Assembly (NCBI GenBank): GCA_009780275.1
Contig: WRAI01000015.1
Coordinates: forward strand, 1-54,746
DNA: 54,746 nucleotides
Direction: 5' to 3'
DNA from: Oscillospiraceae bacterium
GTDB taxonomy: Bacteria; Bacillota; Clostridia; Oscillospirales; UBA929
The notes beneath the pieces were generated by a model. It was not told where the DNA came from. It saw nothing but the letters and a program-made list of their open reading frames with translations, and did not search any database. This document shows, piece by piece, positions 44,795-52,896 of the stretch. Position 1 is the first letter of the stretch, and each line of letters begins with the position of its first letter. The translations under genes were made by a program, and so were the position numbers.

Positions 44795-44879
44795 TTGTCA
44801 AGGACTGTTTTTCGGGCATGGAAATACCCCATAGGGTAAAAGCGTGAAAAGCCTTGCCCTATGGGGTTTTGCGAAGATA
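44795..44879. repeat. Dispersed hairpin repeat, copy A
   Basis: About 85 bp with roughly 80 percent identity by eye to 52305-52390. It begins TTGTCAAGG and contains the hairpin ACCCCATAGGG (44826-44836) / CCCTATGGGGT (44857-44867) followed by TTT. It is intergenic in both places and flanks the accessory block. Confidence 0.7.
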
Positions 44880-44943
44880 ATTTCAATTTTTACGGTATGG
44901 GTCTGCGGTTAGCCGTTAGCGGTGGAAATGCTTATTCGGTGCA

Positions 44944-45453
44944 TTATTTACACGGCGGTAACGACATGAAAAACTCATGTTGTTCGGCGACAATTTTTTT
45001 GAAATCATCGAAATCAATCACATCAATATTTGAGAAACATATCAGATTTGAAGTGCATTTGTAAATCTCTCTGCCATCTTTTGATATGTAGTTGTATTTT
45101 ACCGAACCACAAGTGGTGCAATCGTTATCGCATTTTTTCATCGACAAATCGTACCATTTGCCGGCATCTTCAAAAGGCATATCGCATTCAGCCAAAAGTG
45201 AGTTAATGCACCATGCCGGAACGCTTTTGCAAGCATAGAACTTGAAGGCAAATTCGATATTGCTGTCGTAAATCCTAATTCTTGCAATCTTTTTTCCACT
45301 GTGAACGAAATAAAGAGAAAAGCCTTTATTATTCAGCTTTTGCGGCAAATAGCCCAACGAAAACAAATATTCTACCATTTGTTTATAGATAGGTTTTTCA
45401 TTTTCAATCATTGGATATAGCTTTTCCGTTAAAGATTGTTGTAATTTTGTCAC
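44944..45453 (-). CDS. Hypothetical protein with a four-Cys cluster
   Basis: A protein of about 169 residues that I do not recognise. It has a helical N-terminal part (PIYKQMVEYLFSLGYLPQKL), a beta-rich middle, and a Cys cluster near residues 115-140 (CDNDCTTCGS ... CTSNLIC) that could bind a metal. The start is uncertain: GTG 45453 has a GAG-rich site 9 bases upstream; ATG 45411 and TTG 45480 are alternatives, the last lying in the inverted repeat 45478-45524. Its neighbours on both sides are GyrI-like proteins on the same strand. Confidence 0.6.
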   Translation of the reverse strand: MTKLQQSLTEKLYPMIENEKPIYKQMVEYLFSLGYLPQKLNNKGFSLYFVHSGKKIARIRIYDSNIEFAFKFYACKSVPAWCINSLLAECDMPFEDAGKWYDLSMKKCDNDCTTCGSVKYNYISKDGREIYKCTSNLICFSNIDVIDFDDFKKIVAEQHEFFMSLPPCK

Positions 45454-45477
45454 TGTATATCTTACTCTATTTCCAAG

Positions 45478-45524
45478 CAATACTTCGATGATATATTACT
45501 GAGCATTATATCATCGAAGTATTG
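45478..45524. repeat. Perfect 18-bp inverted repeat between accessory genes
   Basis: Arms at 45478-45495 and 45507-45524 pair perfectly around an 11-base loop, and on the plus strand TTTT follows. It lies between the MerR gene and the next minus-strand gene, so it can act as a transcript end or read-through control. On the minus strand the right arm and loop include TATAAT. Confidence 0.65.
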
Positions 45525-45526
45525 TT

Positions 45527-45559
45527 TTGATACGCCATCGGCGTGGTTGATTGTGCTTA
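45527..45559. repeat. 33-bp direct repeat, copy 2
   Basis: Second copy of the repeat at 44696-44728 (29 of 33 identical). It lies just upstream of the four-Cys protein gene on the minus strand. Confidence 0.6.
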
Positions 45560-45568
45560 TTTTGGACG

Positions 45569-46525
45569 TTACTTACATTTCTTAATCGGAATAAAAATCG
45601 TAATAGAGAGAGGGCTGTCCACTAATCCAAATACGTCGCCTTCATGTAATTCAAGTCCCGGAAAGTCGTGCCTGTCGTGGTCAATCTGCCAATCTGAATT
45701 AATATCTCCAAATTCATTCCGTATTTGCCCGTATACATCGGGAATATCCAAACCAACAGCCGAAAGCGATGCGTATAAACCACCGGGAAGTTTCAATTCG
45801 TACAAATAATCGGGAATAGTTACATTTTCAGGTATTGAAACGCAGAAATCATAGGCTTCTCCCGGTCCCTTGTCCGTAGGCAGTGCCTGTGAATTAAATC
45901 CAAAGAACCTTGCCGTACCCAACAGGTTATTCTCTTTTATCCAAGGTAAGGTCGGACCGGGGTCTTCCGGCTCAATGCCAAAGTTGTGGTACGCAGCTGT
46001 CCTCATCGGCGGAAGTGTAGTGATGATAATATTCCTTGCCGCTGTTGTTGCTAATGTTTCGTTTGCATGATTTAGGTTTTCCATGGTTTTTATCTCCTTA
46101 ACATTTCTTTGAGTCAAGGAAAGGGATTTTGCCAAGTCCATCATGGTTTTGTCGGTCAGCAGGTTAAAATTTAGTCGCACATCAGCGAATTCCGAGAGTT
46201 TGGCAGCAAAAATTTCAAGTAATGATTTGATAGTTTCCAATGCAGTAATTTCACCATCCAATGCCTTGATATTTTCATTAAAAATTTCGGTTACCGTTGC
46301 TGCATTTGGGTTATTCAGAATGACGGCAATTTGCTTAATGGGGATTTGCAGTTTGCGTAGAATTACTATTTGATGTAAGCGCATTATATTTTCGTTGTCA
46401 TAAACTCTATATGAATAATCCTCCTTTCGTAGGCTTTTGACAAGACCGCTTTGCTCGTAATACCGTAGCATCCGCGCCGAGATACCAAGCGTTTTTGTAA
46501 CCTGACTGACTGTTTGAAGTTCCAT
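45569..46525 (-). CDS. MerR family regulator with GyrI-like ligand domain
   Basis: A 318-residue transcription regulator. The N-terminal winged helix (VSQVTKTLGISARMLRYYE, residues 6-24) is typical of MerR proteins, followed by the dimerising coiled coil (about 75-135) and a GyrI-like effector-binding domain (about 165-318; MRTAAYHNFGIEP ... DVFGLVDSPLSITIFIPI). Proteins of this layout bind hydrophobic drugs and activate promoters with long -35/-10 spacers. The start has AGGAAAGG 12 bases upstream. Likely targets are its own cluster, but no MerR-type operator could be identified with confidence. Confidence 0.88.
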   Translation of the reverse strand: MELQTVSQVTKTLGISARMLRYYEQSGLVKSLRKEDYSYRVYDNENIMRLHQIVILRKLQIPIKQIAVILNNPNAATVTEIFNENIKALDGEITALETIKSLLEIFAAKLSEFADVRLNFNLLTDKTMMDLAKSLSLTQRNVKEIKTMENLNHANETLATTAARNIIITTLPPMRTAAYHNFGIEPEDPGPTLPWIKENNLLGTARFFGFNSQALPTDKGPGEAYDFCVSIPENVTIPDYLYELKLPGGLYASLSAVGLDIPDVYGQIRNEFGDINSDWQIDHDRHDFPGLELHEGDVFGLVDSPLSITIFIPIKKCK

Positions 46526-46615
46526 AATTTCGGCGTTCCTTTCCTGTTCTCAATACCGAGCATAAACTACGACATCGTGTTCGAGTCAAGCCTTTTCTAA
46601 AAAAAATTTTAATAA

Positions 46616-46635
46616 AAAATCCGCATTCGGATTTT
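46616..46635 (-). terminator. Rho-independent terminator upstream of the MerR gene
   Basis: AAAATCCG (46616-46623) and CGGATTTT (46628-46635) form an 8-bp stem with a 4-base loop. On the minus strand it is followed by a long T-rich tract, so it ends transcription coming from the remnant at 46797-46967. Confidence 0.75.
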
Positions 46636-46670
46636 AACCACGAACACGGGATAATATAAACTACCGACCC

Positions 46671-46718
46671 TGCCGTGGGCAAGGTGGCATGATGTAGATA
46701 ATGTTTCTACCCACGGCA
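46671..46718. repeat. 9-bp inverted repeat with 30-base spacer
   Basis: TGCCGTGGG (46671-46679) and CCCACGGCA (46710-46718) face each other in the non-coding stretch between the MerR gene and the remnant ORF. A further hairpin, GATGGGGTAAC/GTTACCCCATC, follows at about 46757-46785. Function unknown; they could be element ends. Confidence 0.45.
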
Positions 46719-46796
46719 TGAGTATACCACACAACCGCCCCCAAAAGCAAGCCTTTTCGATGGGGTAACTTTTTGTTACCCCATCGCTTGCCATGC

Positions 46797-46967
46797 CTAC
46801 CGCTCCATACCAATATCGCGCTGTTTCGCCCTTGGCTCTTTGGGCATTAAATCCTCCACCGCTCGCTTGATTTTGTGAACATAGTTTGTATCGACTTTGA
46901 GTTTTTTGTATTGCTGATTGAATGTCGCTTTTTCGGCAAGCAATTTTTCGCTCGACTGTTGTCCCAT
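46797..46967 (-). pseudogene. C-terminal remnant of a possible mobilisation protein
   Basis: A 56-codon frame with no ribosome binding site and an in-frame TGA 12 bases upstream. It reads as a charged helix (SSEKLLAEKATFNQQYKKLK) and ends with a basic tail, similar in character to the C-terminal coiled coil of relaxases from Gram-positive mobile elements. The identification is tentative. It is probably the 3' end of a deleted gene. Confidence 0.35.
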
Positions 46968-47089
46968 ACATGCCGTTAGTCACAGTTATTCTGGCTGGTA
47001 AAGCATTGATTTACTAAGGTTTTGCGCAAGTCCCCTAATAACACTCACTTTCATTTCATTCTGATTTTTCTTTTTTAGAAGAAAGACAC

Positions 47090-47118
47090 TTGCACAATGG
47101 TGAAAATGCTGATATAAT
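47090..47118 (+). promoter_or_regulatory. Promoter for the SLH-PHP-LamG gene
   Basis: TTGCAC (47090-47095) and a perfect TATAAT (47113-47118) are separated by 17 bases, 33 bases before the ATG. Confidence 0.7.
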
Positions 47119-47151
47119 ATTTCTAATTATAAAAAAACTGGGAGGTACACT

Positions 47152-50100
47152 ATGAAAACGAAACGCGTATTGGCACTCACTCTCTGCTTGGTTATGCTGC
47201 TGGGAATGCTCGGCATGACAAGCATCGCTGACGACAGCTACGTCTGCGAATGCACCGTTCCCACGGCGGGGGACACTCCTAACTCATGGGCGCGCGATGA
47301 CATGATACGCGCGCATTGTGCCGGCATTATCGGTGCCGCACTGCCCGACGGCGTGTATTTCCGTCAAGGTGCGCCGCGCTGGTATATCGCTGAATTGTTA
47401 GCCGATTACATGGTAGTATATACGGATACGACAGACATTTGGGATGTCGTGGCAATTTGGTTGGATGGCGCTGTTATGGATCCGATAGAACCCTTCCCTG
47501 ACGTCCCTGAAACACATCCACAGTTCCGCGCAATTATGGCACTGGCGACAATGGGCATTCTGCAAGGCGGCGAGGTTGATGGTGTGCATGGCTTCCATCC
47601 TAACCGCACACTAACACGTGCCGAGGCGGCCGTCGGCTTATCGCGTATGATGACGGCTTTAGTCTACACTGTTCCCGGCTTCGTGACATTGGAAAATGTC
47701 TTTGCTGACTGGGGCATCCCCTCAGCAGAAGGCGGCATTCAGTCTTGGGCGCTTAATGCTGTGGCGTTCTTGTACTCTCATAATGTAATGGGTAACACAA
47801 CCAGTGAAGAAAACCTTATTCCAGATGGCGAGGGTTGGTATACAAATTACATGTTCAACCCCAATCTCGGCTTTGACACGCAGCAACTGATTACCGGCAT
47901 GGTGCGCATGTTGTTGGATGTGGAATGGCGCGAACCGCCAAATTGCACTTGCAATCCCGTCAGCATCTTTAATATATTCCGCTTGACAACCGATGGCTGG
48001 GACTCTCGCGAGGGCGGCGGCGGCAATATCGGCATGATTATCAATGAAGATGGCGTTTATACCGTCACAAATGTCGGCGGTGGTTGGCCGAGCGCAGCTT
48101 ACACGCTCGATGAAATCCTTGCGCTGCCCCGTGACGACTGGGAGAACATTTCGTTGTATTATGACTTTACCGTTGCCGGCGCAACAAATATCCTTCTCGC
48201 TGGTGCTGACAACTATTCGCTGAGCTACTTTTTCTCGGGAGGCACCATTGGCACTGCCGATGACGACTTGCCCGCCGGCCATTATCGTGGCGTTGTTACG
48301 TTAGCCGAACTCTTCAACTATACCCGTGTCGGCATGGTGCTGACGCCAGTGTCCGGTGATGTCTTTACACTGAGTGATATTCGTATCTTCGCCATCGGCG
48401 GCCATGTGTCATTCAACGCATTCCAACTTGTCCAACGGCAAGCTGGCTGCAACTGTGACAGCTGCGACTGCTTGCCTACCCTGCCGCCGCTGAACATGGG
48501 GCGTACATACGAACGCATAGAAAATGCGGACGGCAGTGTTACGGTGACGGCAACATTCCACAACTGGGCAAACACTGAGGGCAGCGTCACAACGCGCATA
48601 GGCATTTTAGGCGACGGCACGTTAATTGACGGGCAAGATGAGGTCACCTTGATTGTTGCGCCCGAAGGGTACGCGACAGCGGCATGGACAGTGGAAGCCA
48701 ACAACGGCAGCGCGCGTTTGATTGTGTCATCAAGCTCCAACGGCAGAGCGTGGGTTGATGATCGTGTCGGCCGCGTCAACAATCCCAATGGCACAGGCTG
48801 GGTTGCCGGTGACATTCATGTACATTCACGCTTCTCCGACGGTTCGGGCTGGATGGATGAGAACTTTACTGCTGCTGCACGAAATGGCATGGACTTCATC
48901 AACATTGCCGATCACAATAATTCTGCAGGCTGGTCAACAGCACAAACCGCAGCAGCTGAGCATAACATGATACCCATTCAAGGCAATGAAATGGGAAGTT
49001 TCCGCGGTCATGCGATATTTATGGGCGTGGATCGCAATCTAAATTATGAAACGGCCGCGGGCGGAAGCACCCGTGATGCGATTGCTTTGATGAAAGAGCA
49101 TACCAACGGTCAAGGGCTGGCATTCGCGGCACATCCATATGACGGCACAGGGCATCCAAACCCGTGGGGCGTTTACGGCTATTGGGATTCCGATATCGAC
49201 GGCATTGAAGTGTGGAACGGCTGGTACGCAGGCAATCATTGGGCAAACGTTCGTGCCCGCCAAACATGGGATAACCTAAATAATCAAGGCCGTCGCTTGA
49301 CCGGCGTTGCCACGACAGACGCACATTTCGCCGAACATTGGGGCTTGGTATACACTGTAGCATACGTGCAAGAGCAAACGGCAGAAGGTATTTTAGATGC
49401 ATTCCGTCAAGGCAATATGTTCGGCACGAACGGGCCTGTCATCAGCCTCTATGCCAACGAATATATGATGGGCGATGACACCAGGGAAATCATGCCTGAG
49501 GGCGAATATTTTACTGTCAATCTAAGCGGTTACTACATCAACGACTTGGCGCGTGTGCTGTTGATTAAAAACGGCGAAATTATTGAAGAATTTGATTTAG
49601 GCGGCGCACGTGAATTTGATGAAGAGGTAGAAATTTTCGTATATCCCGGCGACTTCATTCGCATGGAAGTTGAAGGTGTTGAAACCCTCTTACGTACACA
49701 CACCGCAGGCAGTCACGCGCAATTCGCATATGCCATCTCAGCACCGTTTGCCTTCTCAAACCCGATTTTCTTTGGCGGCGAACGAAAAGGCAACGGCAAT
49801 GGTAACGGCGGTGATGATATCCCATATGCCGACAGACTATTGTTGAATGTAGACTTTGCCGACGGCGAGGCAGCCGACAATTCCCCTATAGGCCGGGCGC
49901 TTGTTAACAACACGCATAACAGCAACGTCATTTGGGATGCAACGTTGGAGCAATACATCGGCGTTATCGGCGGCAATGCAGGAAATGCGTGGGCTGCACA
50001 ACTAACTGAAGCTGAATGGACTAGCATTTCAAGCGGTGTGACGTTAGAAGTATCATTTAGAATGGACAGCCCTGTTGGTGCTGATTGGAGGGGCGTGTTC

Positions 50101-50484
50101 GGCAGTCAGCACGGCGCGGGTCTGGGGCTGTGGATATGGGACACGCATAATCCGGCATATATAACGGCTACCGTATCCGCCCCCGGTTGGCAAAATATTT
50201 ATACCGGCGGCGTAGCAGTCGGGAATTGGGTTCATGCCGTAATGACATTTAATGGCAGCAGCCTGCAGTTGTACGTGAATGGCGTGTTTATCACGGCCGC
50301 CAATACCGGCGCGCTCTATATACCGGACGCCTCTACAAATTACCTTGTCATTGGCGGTGACACCGACGGTGAAGGCGGGATTCGATTCCCGTTTGACGGC
50401 GCTATCGGCGTGGCTCGCATGTGGGACACGGTGTTGACATCTTCACAAATCGCGACGTTGGCAAACCTCTCCGGCGTAGGATAA
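47152..50484 (+). CDS. S-layer-anchored exoprotein with PHP phosphoesterase and LamG domains
   Basis: A 1110-residue secreted protein. Order: signal peptide (1-26); three SLH-like modules (about 45-265; the second, PFPDVPETHPQFRAIMALA, is the clearest) for attachment to cell-wall glycopolymer; a beta domain (about 270-445); Cys-rich linker NCDSCDC; a CARDB-like beta domain (about 455-545); a CehA/McbA-type PHP metallohydrolase (about 555-760); a beta domain; a Gly/Asn-rich linker; and a C-terminal LamG/concanavalin-like domain (about 905-1110). PHP ligands are visible: GDIHVHSRFSDGS, IADHNN, GNEM, AAHPYDG and TTDAH. It is probably a surface phosphodiesterase or phosphatase that binds a glycan; substrate unknown. 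Ribosome binding site GGGAGG is 7 bases upstream. Confidence 0.88.
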   Translation: MKTKRVLALTLCLVMLLGMLGMTSIADDSYVCECTVPTAGDTPNSWARDDMIRAHCAGIIGAALPDGVYFRQGAPRWYIAELLADYMVVYTDTTDIWDVVAIWLDGAVMDPIEPFPDVPETHPQFRAIMALATMGILQGGEVDGVHGFHPNRTLTRAEAAVGLSRMMTALVYTVPGFVTLENVFADWGIPSAEGGIQSWALNAVAFLYSHNVMGNTTSEENLIPDGEGWYTNYMFNPNLGFDTQQLITGMVRMLLDVEWREPPNCTCNPVSIFNIFRLTTDGWDSREGGGGNIGMIINEDGVYTVTNVGGGWPSAAYTLDEILALPRDDWENISLYYDFTVAGATNILLAGADNYSLSYFFSGGTIGTADDDLPAGHYRGVVTLAELFNYTRVGMVLTPVSGDVFTLSDIRIFAIGGHVSFNAFQLVQRQAGCNCDSCDCLPTLPPLNMGRTYERIENADGSVTVTATFHNWANTEGSVTTRIGILGDGTLIDGQDEVTLIVAPEGYATAAWTVEANNGSARLIVSSSSNGRAWVDDRVGRVNNPNGTGWVAGDIHVHSRFSDGSGWMDENFTAAARNGMDFINIADHNNSAGWSTAQTAAAEHNMIPIQGNEMGSFRGHAIFMGVDRNLNYETAAGGSTRDAIALMKEHTNGQGLAFAAHPYDGTGHPNPWGVYGYWDSDIDGIEVWNGWYAGNHWANVRARQTWDNLNNQGRRLTGVATTDAHFAEHWGLVYTVAYVQEQTAEGILDAFRQGNMFGTNGPVISLYANEYMMGDDTREIMPEGEYFTVNLSGYYINDLARVLLIKNGEIIEEFDLGGAREFDEEVEIFVYPGDFIRMEVEGVETLLRTHTAGSHAQFAYAISAPFAFSNPIFFGGERKGNGNGNGGDDIPYADRLLLNVDFADGEAADNSPIGRALVNNTHNSNVIWDATLEQYIGVIGGNAGNAWAAQLTEAEWTSISSGVTLEVSFRMDSPVGADWRGVFGSQHGAGLGLWIWDTHNPAYITATVSAPGWQNIYTGGVAVGNWVHAVMTFNGSSLQLYVNGVFITAANTGALYIPDASTNYLVIGGDTDGEGGIRFPFDGAIGVARMWDTVLTSSQIATLANLSGVG

Positions 50485-50491
50485 GCGCATA

Positions 50492-50543
50492 ATAAGCACA
50501 ATCAGGCGGCGAGCGTTTAAGCTTGTCGTCTGATTGTGCTTAT
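50492..50543. terminator. 23-bp hairpin after the surface protein gene
   Basis: Arms 50492-50514 and 50521-50543 pair over 23 bp, including three G-U pairs, with a 6-base loop. It sits 8 bases after the stop codon. No T tract follows, so it may stabilise the 3' end or terminate in another way. The outer TAAGCACAATC also occurs, inverted, in the repeats at 44696 and 45527. Confidence 0.6.
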
Positions 50544-50711
50544 AGTCTCACAAAGTGTAATGCCGATTTGACATTTTTACCAGCACATGCTATCATTTTA
50601 TCAATTATTGCTATTGTATTCTCTTACAGCGCAAAACCATGCTGTTGGTGCGCGCCTAGGGCAGTTAGACACCCCAATTAGATAAAATTATTTTCTCCTC
50701 AAAAAAAGCAC

Positions 50712-50740
50712 TTGAAAAAGCACAAACAATATGTTACAAT
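50712..50740 (+). promoter_or_regulatory. Sigma-A promoter for sigI-rsgI
   Basis: TTGAAA (50712-50717) and TACAAT (50735-50740) are separated by 17 bases, 36 bases before the sigI start codon. A SigI-type autoregulatory promoter was looked for and not found. Confidence 0.72.
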
Positions 50741-50775
50741 TTAATGAACGAACAGACAATCGGAGGTGACGACTC

Positions 50776-51513
50776 TTGGCAAACGATACAATGGTAATAG
50801 AAACACCCCATGATTTGAATGGCCGCGCCGTTAAAGCCAATCAATGTCCCGATGAAATGGAGCAACTGATTTCTGATTTCAAGCCCTTTTTACACAGTCG
50901 TGCCGCGAAATATGCGTCAAACGGCAGCGGGGTTGAGCAAGATGAGTTGTTCAGCATCGCCATGGTCGCTTTTTACGAGGCTATTCAAGGTTATAACATT
51001 GACAAAGGGCATTTCTTCCCCTTTGCCAGCAATGTCGTGCGGTGCAATATTCTCGATCATATGCGCAAAGTTTACAGGCGCGAAAGAAGAGAAGAATTGC
51101 AATTGGACGAAGAGTGGGAAGAAGGCCACTCTTCAGTCATGAACGAAATGTCAGTGCGGGCCTATGAAAAAACACGACGGCGCGAATCCATTGTGGATGA
51201 AATTGAGCAGTTCAAAGCTGAATTGGCGCATTGGGGCATTACCATGGAAAGCCTCGCGGCACAGTCGCCCAAGCACAAAAAGCTTGCCGAAACTTACGCA
51301 GTATTGATTGCGCAAATGCTAGAATCGCCTGAGATTTTACAGACCATCCAAATCAAGCGTTATTTTCCTGTCAAAGAGATTTCAAAAATTTCAGGATTAC
51401 CCCAAAAAAAGTTGGAACGCGCGCGAACATTTATAATAGCATCAATTATCATTAAGATGGGAGATTATGATATTTTGTCAGATTATGTAAGCGTCGGAGG
51501 AGCAAGCGCATGA
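50776..51513 (+). CDS. sigI: RNA polymerase sigma factor SigI
   Basis: A 245-residue sigma-70 family factor of the SigI group. Region 2 (about 25-110) has LHSRAAKYA, EQDELFSIAMVAFYEAIQGYN and FFPFASNVVRCNILDHMRKV; a SigI-type C-terminal region follows (about 140-235) in place of a classical region 4. SigI controls heat and envelope genes in bacilli and extracellular glycan-degrading genes in cellulosome-forming clostridia. The start appears to be TTG, 6 bases after GGAGGTGA (50762-50769). The stop overlaps rsgI by 4 bases. Confidence 0.92.
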   Translation: MANDTMVIETPHDLNGRAVKANQCPDEMEQLISDFKPFLHSRAAKYASNGSGVEQDELFSIAMVAFYEAIQGYNIDKGHFFPFASNVVRCNILDHMRKVYRRERREELQLDEEWEEGHSSVMNEMSVRAYEKTRRRESIVDEIEQFKAELAHWGITMESLAAQSPKHKKLAETYAVLIAQMLESPEILQTIQIKRYFPVKEISKISGLPQKKLERARTFIIASIIIKMGDYDILSDYVSVGGASA

Positions 51514-52238
51514 AGGCCATTGTTATGAGCCATGAAGACGGCGGCACCTATGTATTGGATAAGGCAGGCGCCTTTAAGTTTGTAAAAGGATATGAGTCAC
51601 AGCCAATAGGCCAAGAGATTGAACTGGAACCCGTGCTGCGAAAAAAAAACGAGGCAAGTAGGGAGAGGTCTTTTTTCCATACTTTCAAACCTGTTCTTTT
51701 GGCTGCTTGTCTAACATTCATAGTAGCATTGGGCGGTTTTATTTGGGCATGGAATTCGCAAAGTCTATCTATATACGTTGATAGCAATTTCAGCGTTGAA
51801 TTGCAATTCAACCGATTTAATCGTCTCATCTCAACAAGAGCGCTCAATGACGACGGCGTGGAAATTGCTGATAATCTAGGGACGGGGTTAACACCTGCCG
51901 AGGCTGTTGTCAGCGTTGTTCGTGCGGCAAAGCAAAACACCAATGGCGAACCGCCAGCGGTGTTGATCAGTTTTCCCAATTGCACCTCTTATGACGCGGA
52001 AACACCGGCCATTGCCACCGCCATTTCGCAGAATGAGCTGGCTCACTTAGATATCACAAAATTGTATGCCGGCCGTTATCGGGCGTTGGCACGCGAACTG
52101 AGCGTCTCCCCCGGCCGATTGCGGTTGGTGAAGTATATGTATGACAATAGTCCCCAAACGCTTGACGAGTTACTGGATAAGCCGTTGGTTGACCTAAAAG
52201 ATGCCGTTACCTTTATCGAAAGACCCTGCCCTGCGTAA
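51510..52238 (+). CDS. rsgI: RsgI-like membrane anti-sigma factor with short ectodomain
   Basis: A 242-residue single-pass protein. Residues 1-45 are the cytoplasmic RsgI N-terminal domain that binds SigI, one transmembrane helix spans about 53-75, and an extracytoplasmic RsgI middle domain covers about 80-145 (YVDSNFSVELQFNRFNRLIS), followed by a helical region to the end. Known RsgI proteins self-cleave at an Asn-Pro bond in this middle domain; here the equivalent position reads Asn-Phe (51786-51791). No carbohydrate-binding or other sensor module follows, unlike cellulosomal RsgIs. The start overlaps the sigI stop (ATGA), after GGAGG. Confidence 0.88.
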   Translation: MKAIVMSHEDGGTYVLDKAGAFKFVKGYESQPIGQEIELEPVLRKKNEASRERSFFHTFKPVLLAACLTFIVALGGFIWAWNSQSLSIYVDSNFSVELQFNRFNRLISTRALNDDGVEIADNLGTGLTPAEAVVSVVRAAKQNTNGEPPAVLISFPNCTSYDAETPAIATAISQNELAHLDITKLYAGRYRALARELSVSPGRLRLVKYMYDNSPQTLDELLDKPLVDLKDAVTFIERPCPA

Positions 52239-52304
52239 CTTAAATCGGCTGTTAAGCGGCGTAACAATTAACGACAAAACACCCTTTAATCCATTGGAGT
52301 TGTT

Positions 52305-52390
52305 TTGTCAAGGGCTGTTTTTTTAACCGTAGAAAAACCCCATAGGGTAAAGGCGTGAAAATCCTTTCCCTATGGGGTTTTACGTAGATA
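52305..52390. repeat. Dispersed hairpin repeat, copy B
   Basis: Second copy of the repeat at 44795-44879. It has the same TTGTCAAGG start and the same ACCCCATAGGG/CCCTATGGGGT hairpin, followed by TTT. The rest of the gap 52239-52505 holds nothing else I can identify. Confidence 0.7.
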
Positions 52391-52505
52391 GTATTCATTT
52401 TGCAACAATATATATCCGTTTTATTTATGCTCCCAATCACTCCAACTCGCATTTTCTGTTAGTGGTCGCCAACAATTAAAGCCCTTGTTTATTTATTTAT
52501 CCCCT

Positions 52506-52782
52506 TCACTTCCACGCACCATCTGCCCAGTAAAAGCGGTTTCCTTCGCTACTAAGAGCGATTAGTTTTGCCTTGCCGCATTCCTCACCTATACTTTTAA
52601 GTGTTGCGTCTAAAAGTGTATTGAAAAACGATGCCACTTCTTGTCCTAGAATATTCAGATCGTCCATAAGCAACCCATCTTTCCCGAACATTTTACGAAA
52701 AAAACAATTCCTCTAAAACACCCCCAAAATTTCGCCTCGCACGGCGAATATTTAAGTACAAGGCAACAACAGCGCTTTTCAT
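52506..52782 (-). pseudogene. Frameshifted small gene
   Basis: Two halves of one coding-like sequence are joined out of frame at a run of seven T (minus strand; plus 52698-52704). The 5' half starts at ATG 52782 (MKSAVVALYLNIRRARR) and the 3' half reads MFGKDGLLMDDLNILGQEV and ends GNRFYWADGAWK. Six T would give one frame of about 91 residues. This could be a true frameshift, transcriptional slippage on the T run, or a sequencing error. AAGGAGGAG lies about 50 bases upstream, so the real start may be further 5'. No family is recognised. Confidence 0.4.
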
Positions 52783-52896
52783 AACATTGCTGACCGCATT
52801 GCGTTTCCAAGATTTGAATATGGGGTTTCTCCTCCTTTTTCACCTTGTTGAGCCAACGAAAAGGATTGCAAAGCGGCTCAACGTGGACAGCATGTT

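Noticed and set aside
50640..50775. SigI-type autoregulatory promoter upstream of sigI
   Set aside because: An ACCCC occurs near 50669, but no CGWA-type -10 is at suitable spacing, while a good sigma-A promoter is present at 50712-50740.
52655..52843. Cys-rich 62-codon minus-strand ORF (GTG start) as a peptide gene
   Set aside because: AAGGAGGAG lies inside its first codons and cannot serve its start; it is better explained as an alternative frame of the broken gene 52506-52782.
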